In this document: positions 46,654 through 58,604 of the stretch, piece by piece
How the letters are laid out: each line of letters begins with the position of its first letter
Position numbering within the stretch: the first letter of the stretch is position 1
NCBI RefSeq assembly: GCF_000221225.1
Contig: NW_006383036.1
Coordinates: 1,427,587-1,491,586, forward strand
Direction: 5' to 3'
DNA length: 64,000 bases
Origin: Thermochaetoides thermophila DSM 1495
Taxonomy: Eukaryota > Ascomycota > Sordariomycetes > Sordariales > Chaetomiaceae
Notes under the pieces: model-generated
Database searches by the model: none
What the model saw: the letters and a program-made list of their open reading frames with translations, nothing else
Told to the model about the DNA's origin: nothing
Position numbers and translations under genes: made by a program

Positions 46654-47666
46654 TTAGAGGTCGTCATCATCATCAGGAAGAGGTGCCTTAGCGGCCTCCT
46701 CCATCTCAGCCTGGTACTGAGCCAGGAGGTTCTGGTCAACCTGCACCTCAGCGGGCGCAAGCGCGGGAGCAGCGACGAACTCCTGTGTATTTTTGTTAGC
46801 TGCGAGCTATCGATACGAGAAACAAAGCAGCCGACATACCAGAGCAGGGTTGCCAACCAGCTTCCTGGCGAGCCAAAGGAAGGGCTTCTCGAAGTTGTAA
46901 TTGGACTTGGCCGAGATGTCGTAATACTGGAGGTTCTTCTTGCGGTGGAAGGTGATGGTCTTGGCCTTCACCTTGCGCTCCTTGACATCGACCTTGTTGC
47001 CGCAGAGAACGATGGGAATGTTCTCGCAAACACGGGTCAGGTCACCTAGAACAGGCGGTCAGCATCGCCGATCAATTCCGTGTAGACATAAAATGGGCTT
47101 CCACGTACGGTGCCAGTTGGGCACGTTCTTGTAGGTGATGCGGGATGTCACATCGAACATGATGATACCGCACTGGCCATTGATGTAGTAGCCATCACGT
47201 AGACCACCGAACTTCTCCTGACCAGCAGTGTCCCACACATCGAACTGGATGGGACCGAAGTTCTACAACCTTGTCAGTACCTAGTCCCGCGGACACAGGA
47301 GATGCCCAGCCCAATCTGTCTCTTGGGAGATGGATGGCAATGGGCGGTCGGGTGAAGAGCGACTTACGGTGGTGAAGCCAAGAGGGTGCACTTCGACACC
47401 CAGAGTGGCCATATACTTCTTCTCGAACTCGCCAGTCAAGTGGCGCTTGACGAAGGTGGTCTACATCGACGAGAAAACTTCATGTCAGCATCGCTATCAA
47501 ACAAACCTAGGCGTCGGGTGCCCACAACGCGACCCCGCAGTCTGACGCGCCGTGATAAGGCAGGCGCTACAAAAGGTGCAAAAATATGGCAACTTACCTT
47601 GCCAGTACCACCGTCGCCGACAAGGACGAGCTTGAAGGTCGGGATTTGTTGCTGCTGCTCAGCCAT
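46654..47666 (-). CDS. ran1: GTP-binding nuclear protein Ran (GSP1)
   Basis: Small GTPase that powers nucleocytoplasmic transport and spindle assembly. Five exons: 47666-47598, 47460-47368, 47262-47109, 47045-46840 and 46782-46654. Introns are 137, 105, 63 and 57 nt. Product is 216 residues, exactly the usual Ran length. Motifs: P-loop GDGGTGKTT, switch I region YMATLGVEVHPL, switch II WDTAGQEKFGGLRDGYYI, NKVD, SAKSNYNFEKPF, and the acidic C-terminal DDDDDL characteristic of Ran. No prenylation Cys, as expected. The start ATG sits in a CACCATGG context. Confidence 0.97.
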
Positions 47667-48893
47667 GGTGGATGTGTGTTTGTGGGTGTTGATGGATGAG
47701 AAGAGGAAACAGAGTCTAGGCAGCCGACGGGTTAGTTTTCCTAGGGTCGAAGCGGGGTTTTTGTGGGTGACAGCGGGGCTAGAAATCGCCGAAGAGAGCG
47801 CGACTAGGGTAGCAGAGATGGCGACGGATGGCGACGTACTATTGGGAATCTAGGAGGTAGGGAAATTATGTGATGGTTGTGGTGGGTTGATGTATGATGG
47901 TCGGGTTGCAAGAAGGAGTGGCGCTTGGGCAAGTGATGCTTTCAAGGCGAGCTGCTGCTTGGAACCGCAGCAGCCTTGACGAAAAACTCGTTGGGCGGCG
48001 GGGTGGCCTGTGCACGTGACTTGATTGGTCAGCCTTCCAACCCAAGGGCCAACCAAAGGGCAAACTGGTCAGTGCTGCGATTCCAAACAGCCTGCGCTAG
48101 TGGCAACCGGCAAGAGCCGACCTTGGATCCCAGTATGTGGGCCGGAGGGGGGGGGTCTTTCTTATGTACCTTATACAGCAGGTCTGAGCTTTGCCCTTTC
48201 ACAGGAAGAATGAGGATGATGGTTTCGTTTTTTTCCCAAGCTACAATCCCAAACCGTTTGGAGAATGGAGCCAATAGTTCTGTGCTTACTAGCTGGACCA
48301 TCCAAAGCTGAATAAAAAGTTGCTGATAAGTCGGGTGATGGCCCGATGGGCTGTTCCACACTACCTAAGTACTTAGCCTACCTACCTACCGAGTCTTGGT
48401 AAAGGGACACGGGCTTTTTATCCGTTAATGTCACCTACATCATCACCTCGTTGTGTGCCTGGAAGGATGGATGTCCTTGATATTTTTTTTGTTCTGACTG
48501 GGTATCATCAATGACACAAAGAAGGGCTTCTAATGACCACAGAATGGCCAACGCAGTCCAGCTTGGAAATTTGTACAGCCTCTATTTGTAGAACCTTGAC
48601 TGCTTTTATCCACCGCAGGTCACGGGCCGAACAACCGGACGGTTCGCTGAAGAGGATGGATGAATCATCAGGTCAGCTTCCCGGTTGCCTGCCTAGTTCC
48701 CCAGCCCTGAAACTCACCCCTAACCTGGTCCCTTTCATGTGTTGGGCTCCAGAGAGATACTGTTATATCGACTGCCATACATTGTGTTGGGCTTCTGCTT
48801 GGGCTGCCTGGGGAGATTTTGAAAACCAATCTTTAGAGCCTAGAGCCCAACCGTGATACCACGTTCTCCCCAATCACCCAGCTCGGGTGCAGA
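47667..48893. other. Intergenic: ran promoter and nas2 3' flank
   Basis: 1.2 kb with no conserved ORF. A short G-run lies near 48146-48154 and a T-run near 48483-48490. Confidence 0.55.
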
Positions 48894-49829
48894 TCACAAG
48901 GGTAGGATGTGGCATCCTAGCATACCTCGGCCGCCCCAATCCCTCCGTGGCGTTAATGTCAACCGGACCTCCTCTGGCCTTGATGCCCCGGTGTTTCGTG
49001 ACACTCTCACAAGAATCGGTTGCTGTGGGAGCGTCAGTCAGTCACCAATGCACTCTGGTCGAAAAGGGAATTGGCATGTAAGGGGAGGATCTGAGAGCCA
49101 TGCACTTACCCCTTCATTGCCCTGGACACACTCTGCCACCTTCTTTAGGTTGTCATGGTTCTCATAGTTGACATAGCCAAAATTCCGGATCAAGTCTCCA
49201 GGTCTGAGACCAGCAGCTGCAGCCGGGCTATTTTCCACTACCGAATTTACTTTCGCGAAGGGCTTGTCTAGCTTATCTGAAATTGAATCTCTGGGTGCGA
49301 CTATGTCGGATGTGGCGGGAGCGGCGGGTTGCGCGGCAGCACTCGCAGGAGCTTCTTCTTCGTCGTCGTCCTTGATGCTGGCAAAGTGCTCGTGCAGGCG
49401 CTTCTCAATGACATCCATCAGATCCTTCCAGTCGTTTCGAAGATGGATAATGCGGGCGCGCGTTGTCCGGACTGTCGCGAGTCAGACTTGTTTAAGCGAG
49501 AGCAAGATGTCTTGCGTGAGAATCATTGATGCATACTCTGTACCACGTCGATGTCTGCCCGAGGAAACCCGTCAGGAGTAACCAAAGGAGTGTTCATATC
49601 AACGCCGTGCTGTGATCTATTCGTTAGTACATGGCAGAGGCAGATGTGCTTGGCATCTTGTGAAACAGACAGAACGAAGAATGCCACCAAGGGCTCGAAT
49701 CTCAGCCTCGAGGGCATCTTTCTTGCGTTGTAACTCTGGAATGGAGAGGCCAGCGAGAGCCTCTTTGGAGAAGCGTGTTGAGGTAGGCCCAGATGGGACT
49801 GTCGGGGCATAGGGAGTCAAGTTGCTCAT
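48894..49829 (-). CDS. nas2: 26S proteasome assembly chaperone NAS2 (PSMD9/p27)
   Basis: PDZ-domain chaperone that holds the Rpt5 ATPase during assembly of the proteasome base. Exons run 49829-49671, 49609-49537, 49471-49110 and 49022-48894, introns 61, 65 and 87 nt, 240 residues. An N-terminal helical domain (RKKDALEAEIRALG) leads to the highly conserved HGVDMNTPLVTPDGFPRADI block, then IRTTRARIIHLRNDWKDLM. An Ala/Pro-rich linker is followed by the PDZ domain (FAKVNSVVENSPAAAAGLRPGD) ending in the family signature DWGGRGMLGCHILPL. The first donor (TCT|GTCTGT) is a weak consensus but is required to join LRS to HGVDM. The short second and last exons are recovered only by splicing. Confidence 0.94.
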
Positions 49830-51091
49830 TGTCAGGACTCTAAACTTCTAAATCTGAAATCAGGCGGTTGAAAACGCTCTCTCTCTCTCTCTAGATTGTC
49901 TTGCGAACTAAGTAGCTCCGACGAGTTGATTGTGGTTGTGGTGTTAAGTCAAATCAAATCACACAATGGTGTGGCTGGGTATATCCTGCTGGATGGATGA
50001 CGAAGCAGCTTGCGACCTACACCAGAGATGTGTCTCCTCAATCCTGTTCTCTCTGACCTGGGTTTTTGTCATTGTCGCAAAGCTTTAGAGGGGCTGTTAG
50101 TTCCCGCTGGCTTCCGCGGGGTTGGGGACCCCACCTTGTGTGGCCAAGCGGTACGTACCTGCGGCAGCCTAAGCGTTTCATCCAATCAGAAGTTCAGCTC
50201 GGTCAGTCATCGTCCCGATCCAGTGGGCGCAGTTGGGGTACCCTGCCAGGGACTCCACATCCGCCAGAGCTTGTCTTCGGTTTGAGCTCTCAACACATGG
50301 AACCAACCTCACGTAGTTGATTCTGAGGTGTGAGAGTATGAGACCAACAACCATTAATGCTCAAAGTGCTCAGACGGATTAGCGTATTCATAATATCTCT
50401 AGCATCACTATAAAGGACAATGAATACTACTATCTAGATGGGTAACTATATCCAGAACCATGCCGTCCGGTGTTAATAGTAAATGGCCTACAGTTATCCA
50501 AATAGCGAATTGAGACGTCCTTCACCTGGTCTCCGATTATTGTCATACCAGCCCTTCTGCCTGTTAAACACAACTTTAGCCTTATATTATAACATAAATT
50601 TCATGAATGACTGTTTACGGTAATCAACCAAAGACAAGAGTCCAAGAACTCATTAAGAGTGCAGTTCGGAACTGGGCAGTTGTGGTTGCCGTCACTAAGA
50701 TCATCGGTCGGCCCCTAAACACTGTCATCTGGAAAGCCAGTGACAGCTAATGCGTCAATATCAACGAAATTATGGAGACTTTGGGTGTGCCTTCCTCCCC
50801 ATTGCGACGTGGATTCCCCACACTCGTTGACATGCTGATGGAAGAGCAGAATCAATTACCTAGTTCCGTTTTTATGCTTTAAATAGAACTTCTTCCGATC
50901 TGACGGCATACTTTTTTTGTGATTCTGCAGTACCAAATAGCATCCATACTCCAACCCATGTTTGATGCCGACCAGTAATATATTCATGTTATGTTATGGG
51001 AGTTACTGGCTTCGTTGTCACTTAGGCTATCCGTGGGTGTTTTGACCAGAAACGAAGCCTATCGGGCCCTCGTTCATGAAACTTCACGGCA
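49830..51091. other. Intergenic: divergent promoter region of nas2 and the RhoGEF gene
   Basis: 1.26 kb between divergent genes. A CT-microsatellite lies near 49879-49892. The stretch 50340-51000 is AT-rich with no coding potential. A short upstream ORF (51076-51111) overlaps the RhoGEF start codon. Confidence 0.55.
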
Positions 51092-54000
51092 ATGCTTTCG
51101 TCTATTGCTAGACTGACGCCGCCAGGCATACATCATCTTCTGCAGGATATCAGCTTGAGAAACTGCTCACAGATCCCTTGTTCCAAGGGCAAGCATTCTG
51201 TGATGGTGTCGGGGGATGATCATCGAAATTATCGTCAAGATGAGGAAACTCAACAATGCAGAATCGAAGGGCCCGAAGTCTCTGAGGAGTCTTCGCCACA
51301 ACATTCTGAGAGGACAGCCCAGGCCCATGGCTCAACACATCTGAGGCCGTTCCAAACATGGGTTAAGAAATTGCATAAACGCTCAGAACGCCGTCAACAC
51401 AGGAGAAGTTGCGAAGAAGGAGAAGCTCCATTGACTGTTCTTCCTCCTAATATTGCCGCTCACCGCAGCCTTTCCTCAGAGTCATCATCCTGCTACGTCG
51501 ACAGAGTTCACTCGGCTAGCTTATCTGCGAGCGCTCTGAGCTTCTTTTCTAGGTCTCGCCAGAGTGCTACTCGGATATCATATGGCCAGGAGAAAATAAA
51601 TCGAAGCAGCCGCACATCCGGCCCTGAGGGACAGACCTCCGAAGATAGCGTTTCTCTTGACTATCTGGTGTCTCTCGAGCCAGCTGTCATTAAGCGTGCC
51701 TTCCAGAGACGTCGGATTTTGGAGGAACTCATCAATACCGAGGAAAGCTACATCGGAGACGTTAAGTTCTTGAGCAGCGTATGTTGAGGTCTTTTAGCCA
51801 GTGTGACCTTATATCGCGTAAGTTGAGATCGCTTGACTAATGATCCAACAGGTCTACGTCAACTTTCTGGCCTCTTCTCCCACCGCAAAAGTTGGCCTAC
51901 GATATTCAGTAAACCGAAACCTTGCTGATCTTTTGGAGCTCCATGAAGAGATATTGAAAGAGTTGCGTGACGTTGTTCCGCACCCCGAGACTGCATCTGC
52001 GGCTCAGCTGCGCCCTCTGCAATCCATTTGTCAGCCAGTTGGTCATTCGTGTCGGGTATCCTGCAGCCAACAGCCTCTATCTCGACTAAGAGACATACCA
52101 ACGGTATTAGCAGAACCCCGGATGGCCGCTGAGGTCTCCCGAGTGTTCCTTAAAAGAGTAAGCATGGAGGTTATGCAATATGTGAAAAATCTGATTACTG
52201 ACTACAATTGATTATTTCAATACAGATCGATCGATTTTTCATCTATGAAGAATACTGTGCTAAATACGAGCTTATAGTCAAGGATGTTGGCATGGCATCT
52301 CGGGCCTTTAGCGGTTGAGAGGATCTGCAAAAAGGACTTGAGACGCTTGCCGCGTCAATGCGCCCTGCAAACAGTCATTCTGATCAACGAAGAAAGAGCC
52401 TGGGTATCAAGGATCTTATCGTCAAGGTAAACCCATCTGAATCCAAAACTGGGAAATGAGTGCTCATACCGGAGTGTACAACAGCCAATTCAGCGTGTTT
52501 GCAGATACCCGCTCCTTTTCTCTGAATTACTCAGGCGAACACCCGTGGTAGATTGTCCAATCTCGCATCTGGAAGTCAAAAGTGCCCTATCCAAACTCCG
52601 TGATGTCACTTGTGAAATCAACCGGGCAATGGATGATCCCCGGTTCAAGCTCGCCTTGGAGAAGACCCTGATATTACAGGATCGACTGCTATTTCCTGAC
52701 CAGGTATACACCATGTCAAATTCGACGACTCTTGCAAATTCGATGTGCTAACAAAGCAATTGCAGAATCTTGGCCTTAGCAAACAAAGTATCTTCAGGTC
52801 ATTCGGGGCGGTCCAGCTCTGCGGGGCCCTGTTTGTATGTTGGAAGACCAAAAATGGAGTTGAGGGGCAGTACATGGCTGCCTTCTTGTTCAAAAAGTGG
52901 TTTTGTCTTGCTACAGCCAACAGCAGTGAACATACTTACACTATCCGTGTTTGTATTGCCTTAGCTGACATCCAGATACAAGAGTCAGACAATGGCCAAG
53001 GTAATAGCTCGTTGCTTTTCTCCTGGTTACTAATTTCTGATGCACATGACAGGTCTTCAATGCCATACGGCGCGATTTTCTTGGAAGATTGTTTTCTTAA
53101 ACAGGAACCGGTTGCATGAGATCCTCTTAGCAGCGTGCTCCCAGAAGGAGGAGCTTGAGTGGAGGGAAAGGCTGGAGAACCAACCTGCTATTGACGAGGC
53201 CAAAGAGACGATGCCGGAGGAGCTTGGCTTCCTTGATCTGAACATTAAGAGTTTGGAACCTATTCATTCAAGACCAGGTATGATGTCTTGTCCCTGCACA
53301 TTGCATTAGCTAACACATGCCTCTAGGAACCTCCGACCGGTTATCAGTACGCCGAACGGAAACAATATGGCTCAAATCACCGCTGCATCAAGTCATCATC
53401 AAAAACACAAGTGTTTCCAGGGAGCCATTGTCGCCTTCACATATAAATCGCTCCAAATCACTACCCGGTTCCAACAGTCGGATTCCTGTGCTAGCCCCTT
53501 CACGTGGGGAGCGCGCTCGACTGGAAGCCCTGTTGTCAGATGTTTGGACAAGGGACAAATTGCCTTTCCCCGGAATGACCATTCGAGCTCGCGGCGAGCA
53601 TTTGATTCGCTCATCAGCATCATCAGTAATGCGCAAGCTGAGCTCTGTCAGCATTACCAGCAGCTTCCGCCGCTCAATAAGCCATTCAAGCGCAGGTGTG
53701 GACAAAGGAAAAGAGAAAGAGCAAGTGGAAGAGGATGAGCCAATGGCAACTGAACTGGAACTTGACGGGTTGCCATCACCTGAGATACACATCAGAAGGC
53801 TGTCTACTGTGCCATCGGCGAGGACTGAGCCGCGAGTATCGAGTTCGCGAAGTTCAGAACTGAGAGACGCTAGAGGAGGGGACGGCGTTGACGACACTGA
53901 ATGGGAGAAAAGGTTGGCTGATCGTCGCCGACACCTCAACAGCATCGAGCACCCTGGACATGAGCCCTCTCAGGCCACGTCTTTTCAGCTACCGCAACAA

Positions 54001-54282
54001 CGTCGATCGTCTCCGTCATTGAGCAACCGAAGTACCACGGCGAACCTTGTTGATATGCCCCAGGTTTCTCAGACAATTACATATCAGCCCCCATCAGCGA
54101 TCGCGAATTCTTACCCAGGCCCGTCCATTCATCAATCTGCTATCACGCAGTCCGACACACAGAAACAATCTGGTGATGAGCAGCTGCCACGATCTCGAAG
54201 GCTTCTGAGTAGGCTAGCTGGCCATCATCATGGAAAAACTGTCAAACAGGGCATTCGGGGACTGTTTGAGCGGAGAAAGTAG
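51092..54282 (+). CDS. RhoGEF (DH-PH type) gene interrupted by an in-frame TGA; possible pseudogene
   Basis: Dbl-family guanine nucleotide exchange factor for Rho GTPases. Exons are 51092-51778, 51852-52157, 52226-52426, 52485-52703, 52766-53000, 53053-53277 and 53327-54282; all introns are 49-73 nt and every phase matches. Without the stop, the product would be ~942 residues. A Ser/Arg-rich N-terminus is followed by the DH domain from about residue 205 (RILEELINTEESYIGDVKFL, IDRFFIYEEYCAKYELIV, then PIQRVCRYPLLFSELL), a PH-like region (MAAFLFKKWFCLATA, GLQCHTARFSWKIVF) and a disordered Ser-rich tail ending GIRGLFERRK. A TGA at 52316-52318 (codon 362) falls inside the DH domain where relatives commonly have Trp. 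The rest of the frame is intact, so the lesion is recent, a strain polymorphism, or a sequencing error. Confidence 0.85.
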
Positions 54283-55276
54283 CTTGCTCCCCTTTTTGCT
54301 GCGTGCTATGATAGTAGCACCGCGCTTGTGTTTGAGCGCAATTTCTGGAGAAGACGGATGGACAATGGTGTTGTCGAATGGTTTTGGCACTGGCTACATG
54401 CTGCTCAACGTGATATCCTTTCCTTCAATGTTTGGTTCATTCTCTTTTCTTCCTCTTTGTAAAAAGGTTCAACTGTTCGGCGATCGAAATATTGGCTGGA
54501 TGTCCGCTGATCCGGAAGTTGCCTCTGAGCGAGGTGCAGGTGGGCATGATAAGCATTCGCTTGTGAACATGGTCAAGGGATGGATTATCGTTAGCCAAGT
54601 AGGGTTGTGTCGGGCCTTATTGGCCAGAGCTGCCGTATTATGTCAGGTATTGTTTTTCTAGCTTTTTCTCTCAATAGAGCGTGACGCAAGGCTCCAGATT
54701 GTGTCCCAGGTCAGAAGGCGTCAGTGATTAGGTAAGGAAGAAACGTACAAGTACTTGCATAAGCAGCACTGTATCATTCGTGACCATCGGACCAATTTTT
54801 AGGGACAGGTCTGTAAGTATGACTTTGTTTTTGGACCACATAACAGCATCAAAACTTGTTTGAATATGCAATGTCACAATACCAAACCAGTTTTAGGATT
54901 ATATAGTGATGTGTTTGTTTTCACGCTAGCGATGGTTGTGTTATACTTACACAGTGATGCCCAAAAGCCCAAATGCTTTCATGCCTCGTCACCGATGACG
55001 TAGTGATATCCATGCCGCTGGCATCCCCTCTTCGACTCGAGCTCTTAAGTCATTAAGTCTGACTCGAAATGAGCGTACAATAACCCCGAGACTGGCCTGG
55101 AACATTTATCGGCAAGCATTAGGACTTCGAGTCTTAAGCAGGCATCAACTTTATCCGACATAGGCAACGACAGACGACCCACAGGAGCCAAGGGAGTTTC
55201 ACTACTGAAGAGCATTGCGGATTGCAGTCTAGCAATAACATATATAAACAAATATCACCTCGCGAGATCTGCAACA
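54283..55276. other. Intergenic: RhoGEF 3' flank and rtc3 promoter
   Basis: About 1 kb. The first ~380 bases keep an open but unconserved frame. The remainder is AT-rich, with no feature recognised. Confidence 0.5.
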
Positions 55277-55994
55277 ATGCCACGCGGAGAAGCAAACCAC
55301 ATTAAGGTGCACTACCGTGGCCACGGAGACGAAGACTTCCTTGTGTTCGTTGACAACGTCGAGGATTATCACAAATGGCTCCATGACCGTTCGGTTCCCT
55401 TGTCGCATGTGGTCTCGTCCTTCAAGGTGTTTACGACACATAAGTAAGCAGACCGTTGCTTCCTTCACGTTATTGCAATGTGCTTTGATGTATTGTATTC
55501 TGTCACAAAACTTGCTTTCCCACCTTGGGTTTGTTTGTGACCAAGGGCGTATGGCTGTTTTAGTCGCCCAGAAACACACAGGAGCTCTTGCTAAAGCTAT
55601 TATCTGATAGGCACAGCGCCCAGGGACTGCTCGAGGGTGCTTCGAAAGCGATGCTCGAGAACGAGTTTGGAACCGCCAGAGAGGATGATGCAGTCCAGAA
55701 GATCCTGGAGAGGGGCACCATTCAAGAGTTTGGGGTATGTTAGCTTCCCTTTTCTCAAATTCATATATCGCCTTCTTGGGCTTCTGCGCCAAATTGTGGG
55801 GTTATGTGCTCTTTGAGCATGGCTTTTTATTTGTTTCCTTTTCCTCCCCCCCTTATTCGTCTTTCACTCGGATAAGTTTACACCCACATGCTGTACCTCT
55901 CAAATCCGGGTTGGAAAGATCCCCGACCTTGGGTCGCCTAGTCGGTCTCCGTGAGGAGCGATGGCATGATAGCTCCCGCCTAGGTCAGAACTAA
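55277..55994 (+). CDS. rtc3: Rtc3/SBDS-N-terminal-domain-like protein (3' exon uncertain)
   Basis: Small protein of the yeast Rtc3 (YHR087W) family, related to the N-terminal domain of the ribosome-maturation factor SBDS/Sdo1 and implicated in RNA metabolism and stress. Exon 1 (55277-55443) starts MPRGEANHIKVHY and continues FLVFVDNVEDYHKWL and VSSFKVFTTHK. Exon 2 (55611-55734) carries GLLEGASKAMLENEFGT and ILERGTIQEFG. The introns are 167 nt and ~200 nt. The last exon is ambiguous. An acceptor ending at 55955 gives ERWHDSSRLGQN, ending at 55994 and loosely matching the short polar tail of homologues. A stronger-looking acceptor ending at 55941 gives SVSVRSDGMIAPA, ending at 55983. Residues up to Gly97 are secure. 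Confidence 0.82.
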
Positions 55995-58040
55995 GCATAT
56001 TTCTTGCCGCCGGCACTCGCGCACGGCGTGTCCATCGTTTGTGCCAGAGACGCAGACTCGCTGCTAGTCGGGCGGCTGGTGAAACCAACCGCTGCAGCCT
56101 CATGGCGCATGCCTTAAGCACAGCGGTTATACACACAACGATGACCTCCGTCTGCACTCATCCTGTGTATTAACGGTCTCAAAAATGGGCTTATTCTGCA
56201 CACCGACTCTTCAGTTGTTGTAATTGAGGGCTTAACAATGAGTGGTAGCAACATATACGCTGACCAGTTTAAAAACCACAGATGGCAGAGCGCCAGGGGC
56301 GCAAAAACGACTCGAATGGCCCTTATATCTCTCGTTAGTTGGCGGGTCGGCACCTAGAACTTCCAGCAAAATATCTTGTAAGAGAAACTAGAATGGCCGT
56401 GGAGAGATAAATGACTGGTTGGTAGTTTCTATGAAGGATGAAGGCGAAGACGGAGTTGTGGGCAACATAGCCGCGAGAGCTGGTTTTAGTAGCCAGTCAA
56501 ATCTCGACAAAAGATTTGGTTCAAACTCATGTTTCACGCCCCCCTCATCTGAATAAAAAATATCGTTTTTGACGATCAACAAAATCCATTGAACGCCTAT
56601 AGGCAGGCAGGTACAAGACAACCTGATCGTCAAAGACAAGTCGAGCCACATTAATGAAGATCCCCGATCGCCGGATTTCAGGGCATTTGCCAGTCTGTAC
56701 TTAAAACCCAATGGACGGGAAGACACGAGCCTAAAGGACATTCTGATTCGCTGACACAGCAGTGAACTTGTCCGTTTGTTCGGGTGGTTACCGATTCCCG
56801 TTGCACAGCATTGCCGTTCGTTTTGGAGCCGAGTTTTTTGGAGCAGGACACGTTCGAAGAAGAAAGTCGAAGAAATTAAGGGCAGGGTCACACCGCCAAG
56901 AAATGACGCTTGCCAAGCGCGGAGCCAAGCTTCGGTCACCATGTCTCACGTGCTGGATAGGGGAGCAGGGTGGGTAAATTTGCAAGCACTTGAGACCATC
57001 GTGAGACATCGTGTGTAGATCGGCTTGGACTTTTCCCCTCCACACCCTTGTCGTTCTTTCTTTGTTTTTTTACATTTGTTTCAAAGTTCAAACAATATCC
57101 TGAAGGATTTTACTGCAGACTTGCTACTTGAAAGTGCACGTGGAAACGTCCACAATTGAACTGTTGAGTCCTAAGGTTTGAAATTTGCATGGTTAGCTTG
57201 GGGTACCCGCAGGCTGCAACTCGGTCAATGCCACAGCGGTGACTACCTAGGAGGAATATTTTTACACTGGAATATATCACCATTTAAACGGGTCGACAAC
57301 TTCAGGATAATCAAGGTACCGTATGAACAGCAAGGTGCCAAGTACGCAGGAATCTCAAGTCCATGTAGAGTGTGGCAGATAAAGTAAGGTAAAGATGTTG
57401 ACGATATTATATGCTGTTATTAATTTGTTTTGGGCAACTCAATACTGCACAGAGAGCTGGTATCTATTTTACATCTTCTCAGGATGTAGCGCTAATCTCA
57501 CGATTCCCCGAAGTCCATAAGCCATGTAACGCCACGCTTGCCATGCCTTTAACTTCTTGCTGCTCTTCCTTGATCCAAGAGGAACTTTCATATTTCATGA
57601 CAGCACCAAGCTAGCACGGGATTTATGGTGCTATATGTGTTAGGCGAAGACAAACAAAAGAACCAGTTCTCCCATAAGACTGGATCGAAGTTACAGAAAA
57701 TTAAGCCACTCAAGCTGCCATGTAAAACGCAATACTGTGGGTATTTCGGGCTGTTCAGAAGCGATATATACGGCCTCTGGCTCCCGCCTCTTTCTTAGCT
57801 ATGCTTCCGACGAGAATATCAATAACCCTACTCCCGGCATTGCACGTGAAAGTGGAACATCGATAGTGGGAACAGTCCGGTGCAGTTGGATCGGAGAAGC
57901 AGTAGCGTCGGGTTGTCGAAGAAGCGTCCCGGTGAGAGCAAGAGGGTGTAATTCACATAACAGGGGTATCTTTGAGGGAAGCGAGACGCGGGTATCTGTT
58001 TTGAAATCGGTGGCCTTCTGTCACTGGACGGCAAGGCTGT
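55995..58040. other. Intergenic, 2 kb
   Basis: Lies between convergent genes. Contains a 184-codon minus-strand ORF (56388-56942) and part of a 195-codon plus-strand ORF that runs antisense into the next gene. Neither shows a recognisable domain or plausible splice partners, so both are treated as chance. Confidence 0.5.
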
Positions 58041-58604
58041 TCAGACACGTGAACCACCACCTCGAGGAGCCCGCTGCGGAAGAGTCCAGGGCTTTGCGCA
58101 AATCATCTATTCAGATTTTGTTAGCCTTCCCCCAGTTAGCACCTCAGACTGACGAAAGGAACATACCTCTCCCTCGCTGTATGCCCAAAAATACACAGCC
58201 ATGCCGATCACGTAGTAAATCGCAGCATTGGCGCCTTGGTACAATAGTGATGAGGCAAGAGCGGCGAGAGGAAGGAAGGCCAGGCGGGCCTCAAGACTGC
58301 GGTGAATGCTGGAGCCGGCGATGAAGCTGAGCGGCCATTCCCAGGCGAGCAACAACAAACCCATAATCAGGTTGATGATTTGGAGCACTGGTATCGGTCG
58401 GACAGCTGGGTCGAGGGTTTTGGTGAGGAAGTCCCAGAGAATCTTGGGCCAGAAAAAGGCGTGGACAGCGGCAGTGACTTGGTCTGTATTTGTGATGTTA
58501 GTGTCCTGCCAGTTAATATTGACGTTCGGCTGCTGTTGCAACTTACAAGCTGCTGACGAGAGGACGACGAGCCTCGCCCAATGGTTCTTGATCAGCCTTC
58601 CCAT
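58041..58604 (-). CDS. Small fungal integral membrane protein, DUF7727 type
   Basis: Exons run 58604-58547, 58483-58167 and 58106-58041, 146 residues. Introns are 63 nt (a multiple of three without an in-frame stop, so it can be mistaken for coding) and 60 nt. The protein starts MGRLIKNHWARLVVLSSAAY and continues AFFWPKILWDFLTKTLD, PVLQIINLIMGLLLLAWEWPL, RSLEARLAFLPLAALASSLLY and YYVIGMAVYFWAYSEGE. It ends CAKPWTLPQRAPRGGGSRV. Four hydrophobic helices are visible. This is a conserved Pezizomycotina family without a known function. Splicing out both introns restores the family continuity SSAAYQVTAA and SEGEMICAKPWTLP. Confidence 0.9.

Noticed and set aside
52316..52318. RIP as the cause of the RhoGEF TGA
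   Set aside because: TGG to TGA corresponds to a CpC change on the opposite strand, not the CpA preferred by RIP, and the surrounding gene is not visibly mutated.
52314..52374. Intron that would remove the RhoGEF TGA
   Set aside because: The only nearby donor (GTTGAG) is poor and removal would delete the conserved QKGLETLA segment.
56388..56942. 184-codon minus-strand ORF
   Set aside because: No family resemblance and lies in intergenic DNA; could be chance. A protein search would settle it.
57737..58324. 195-codon plus-strand ORF
   Set aside because: Overlaps antisense the spliced DUF7727-type gene, which has clear conservation.
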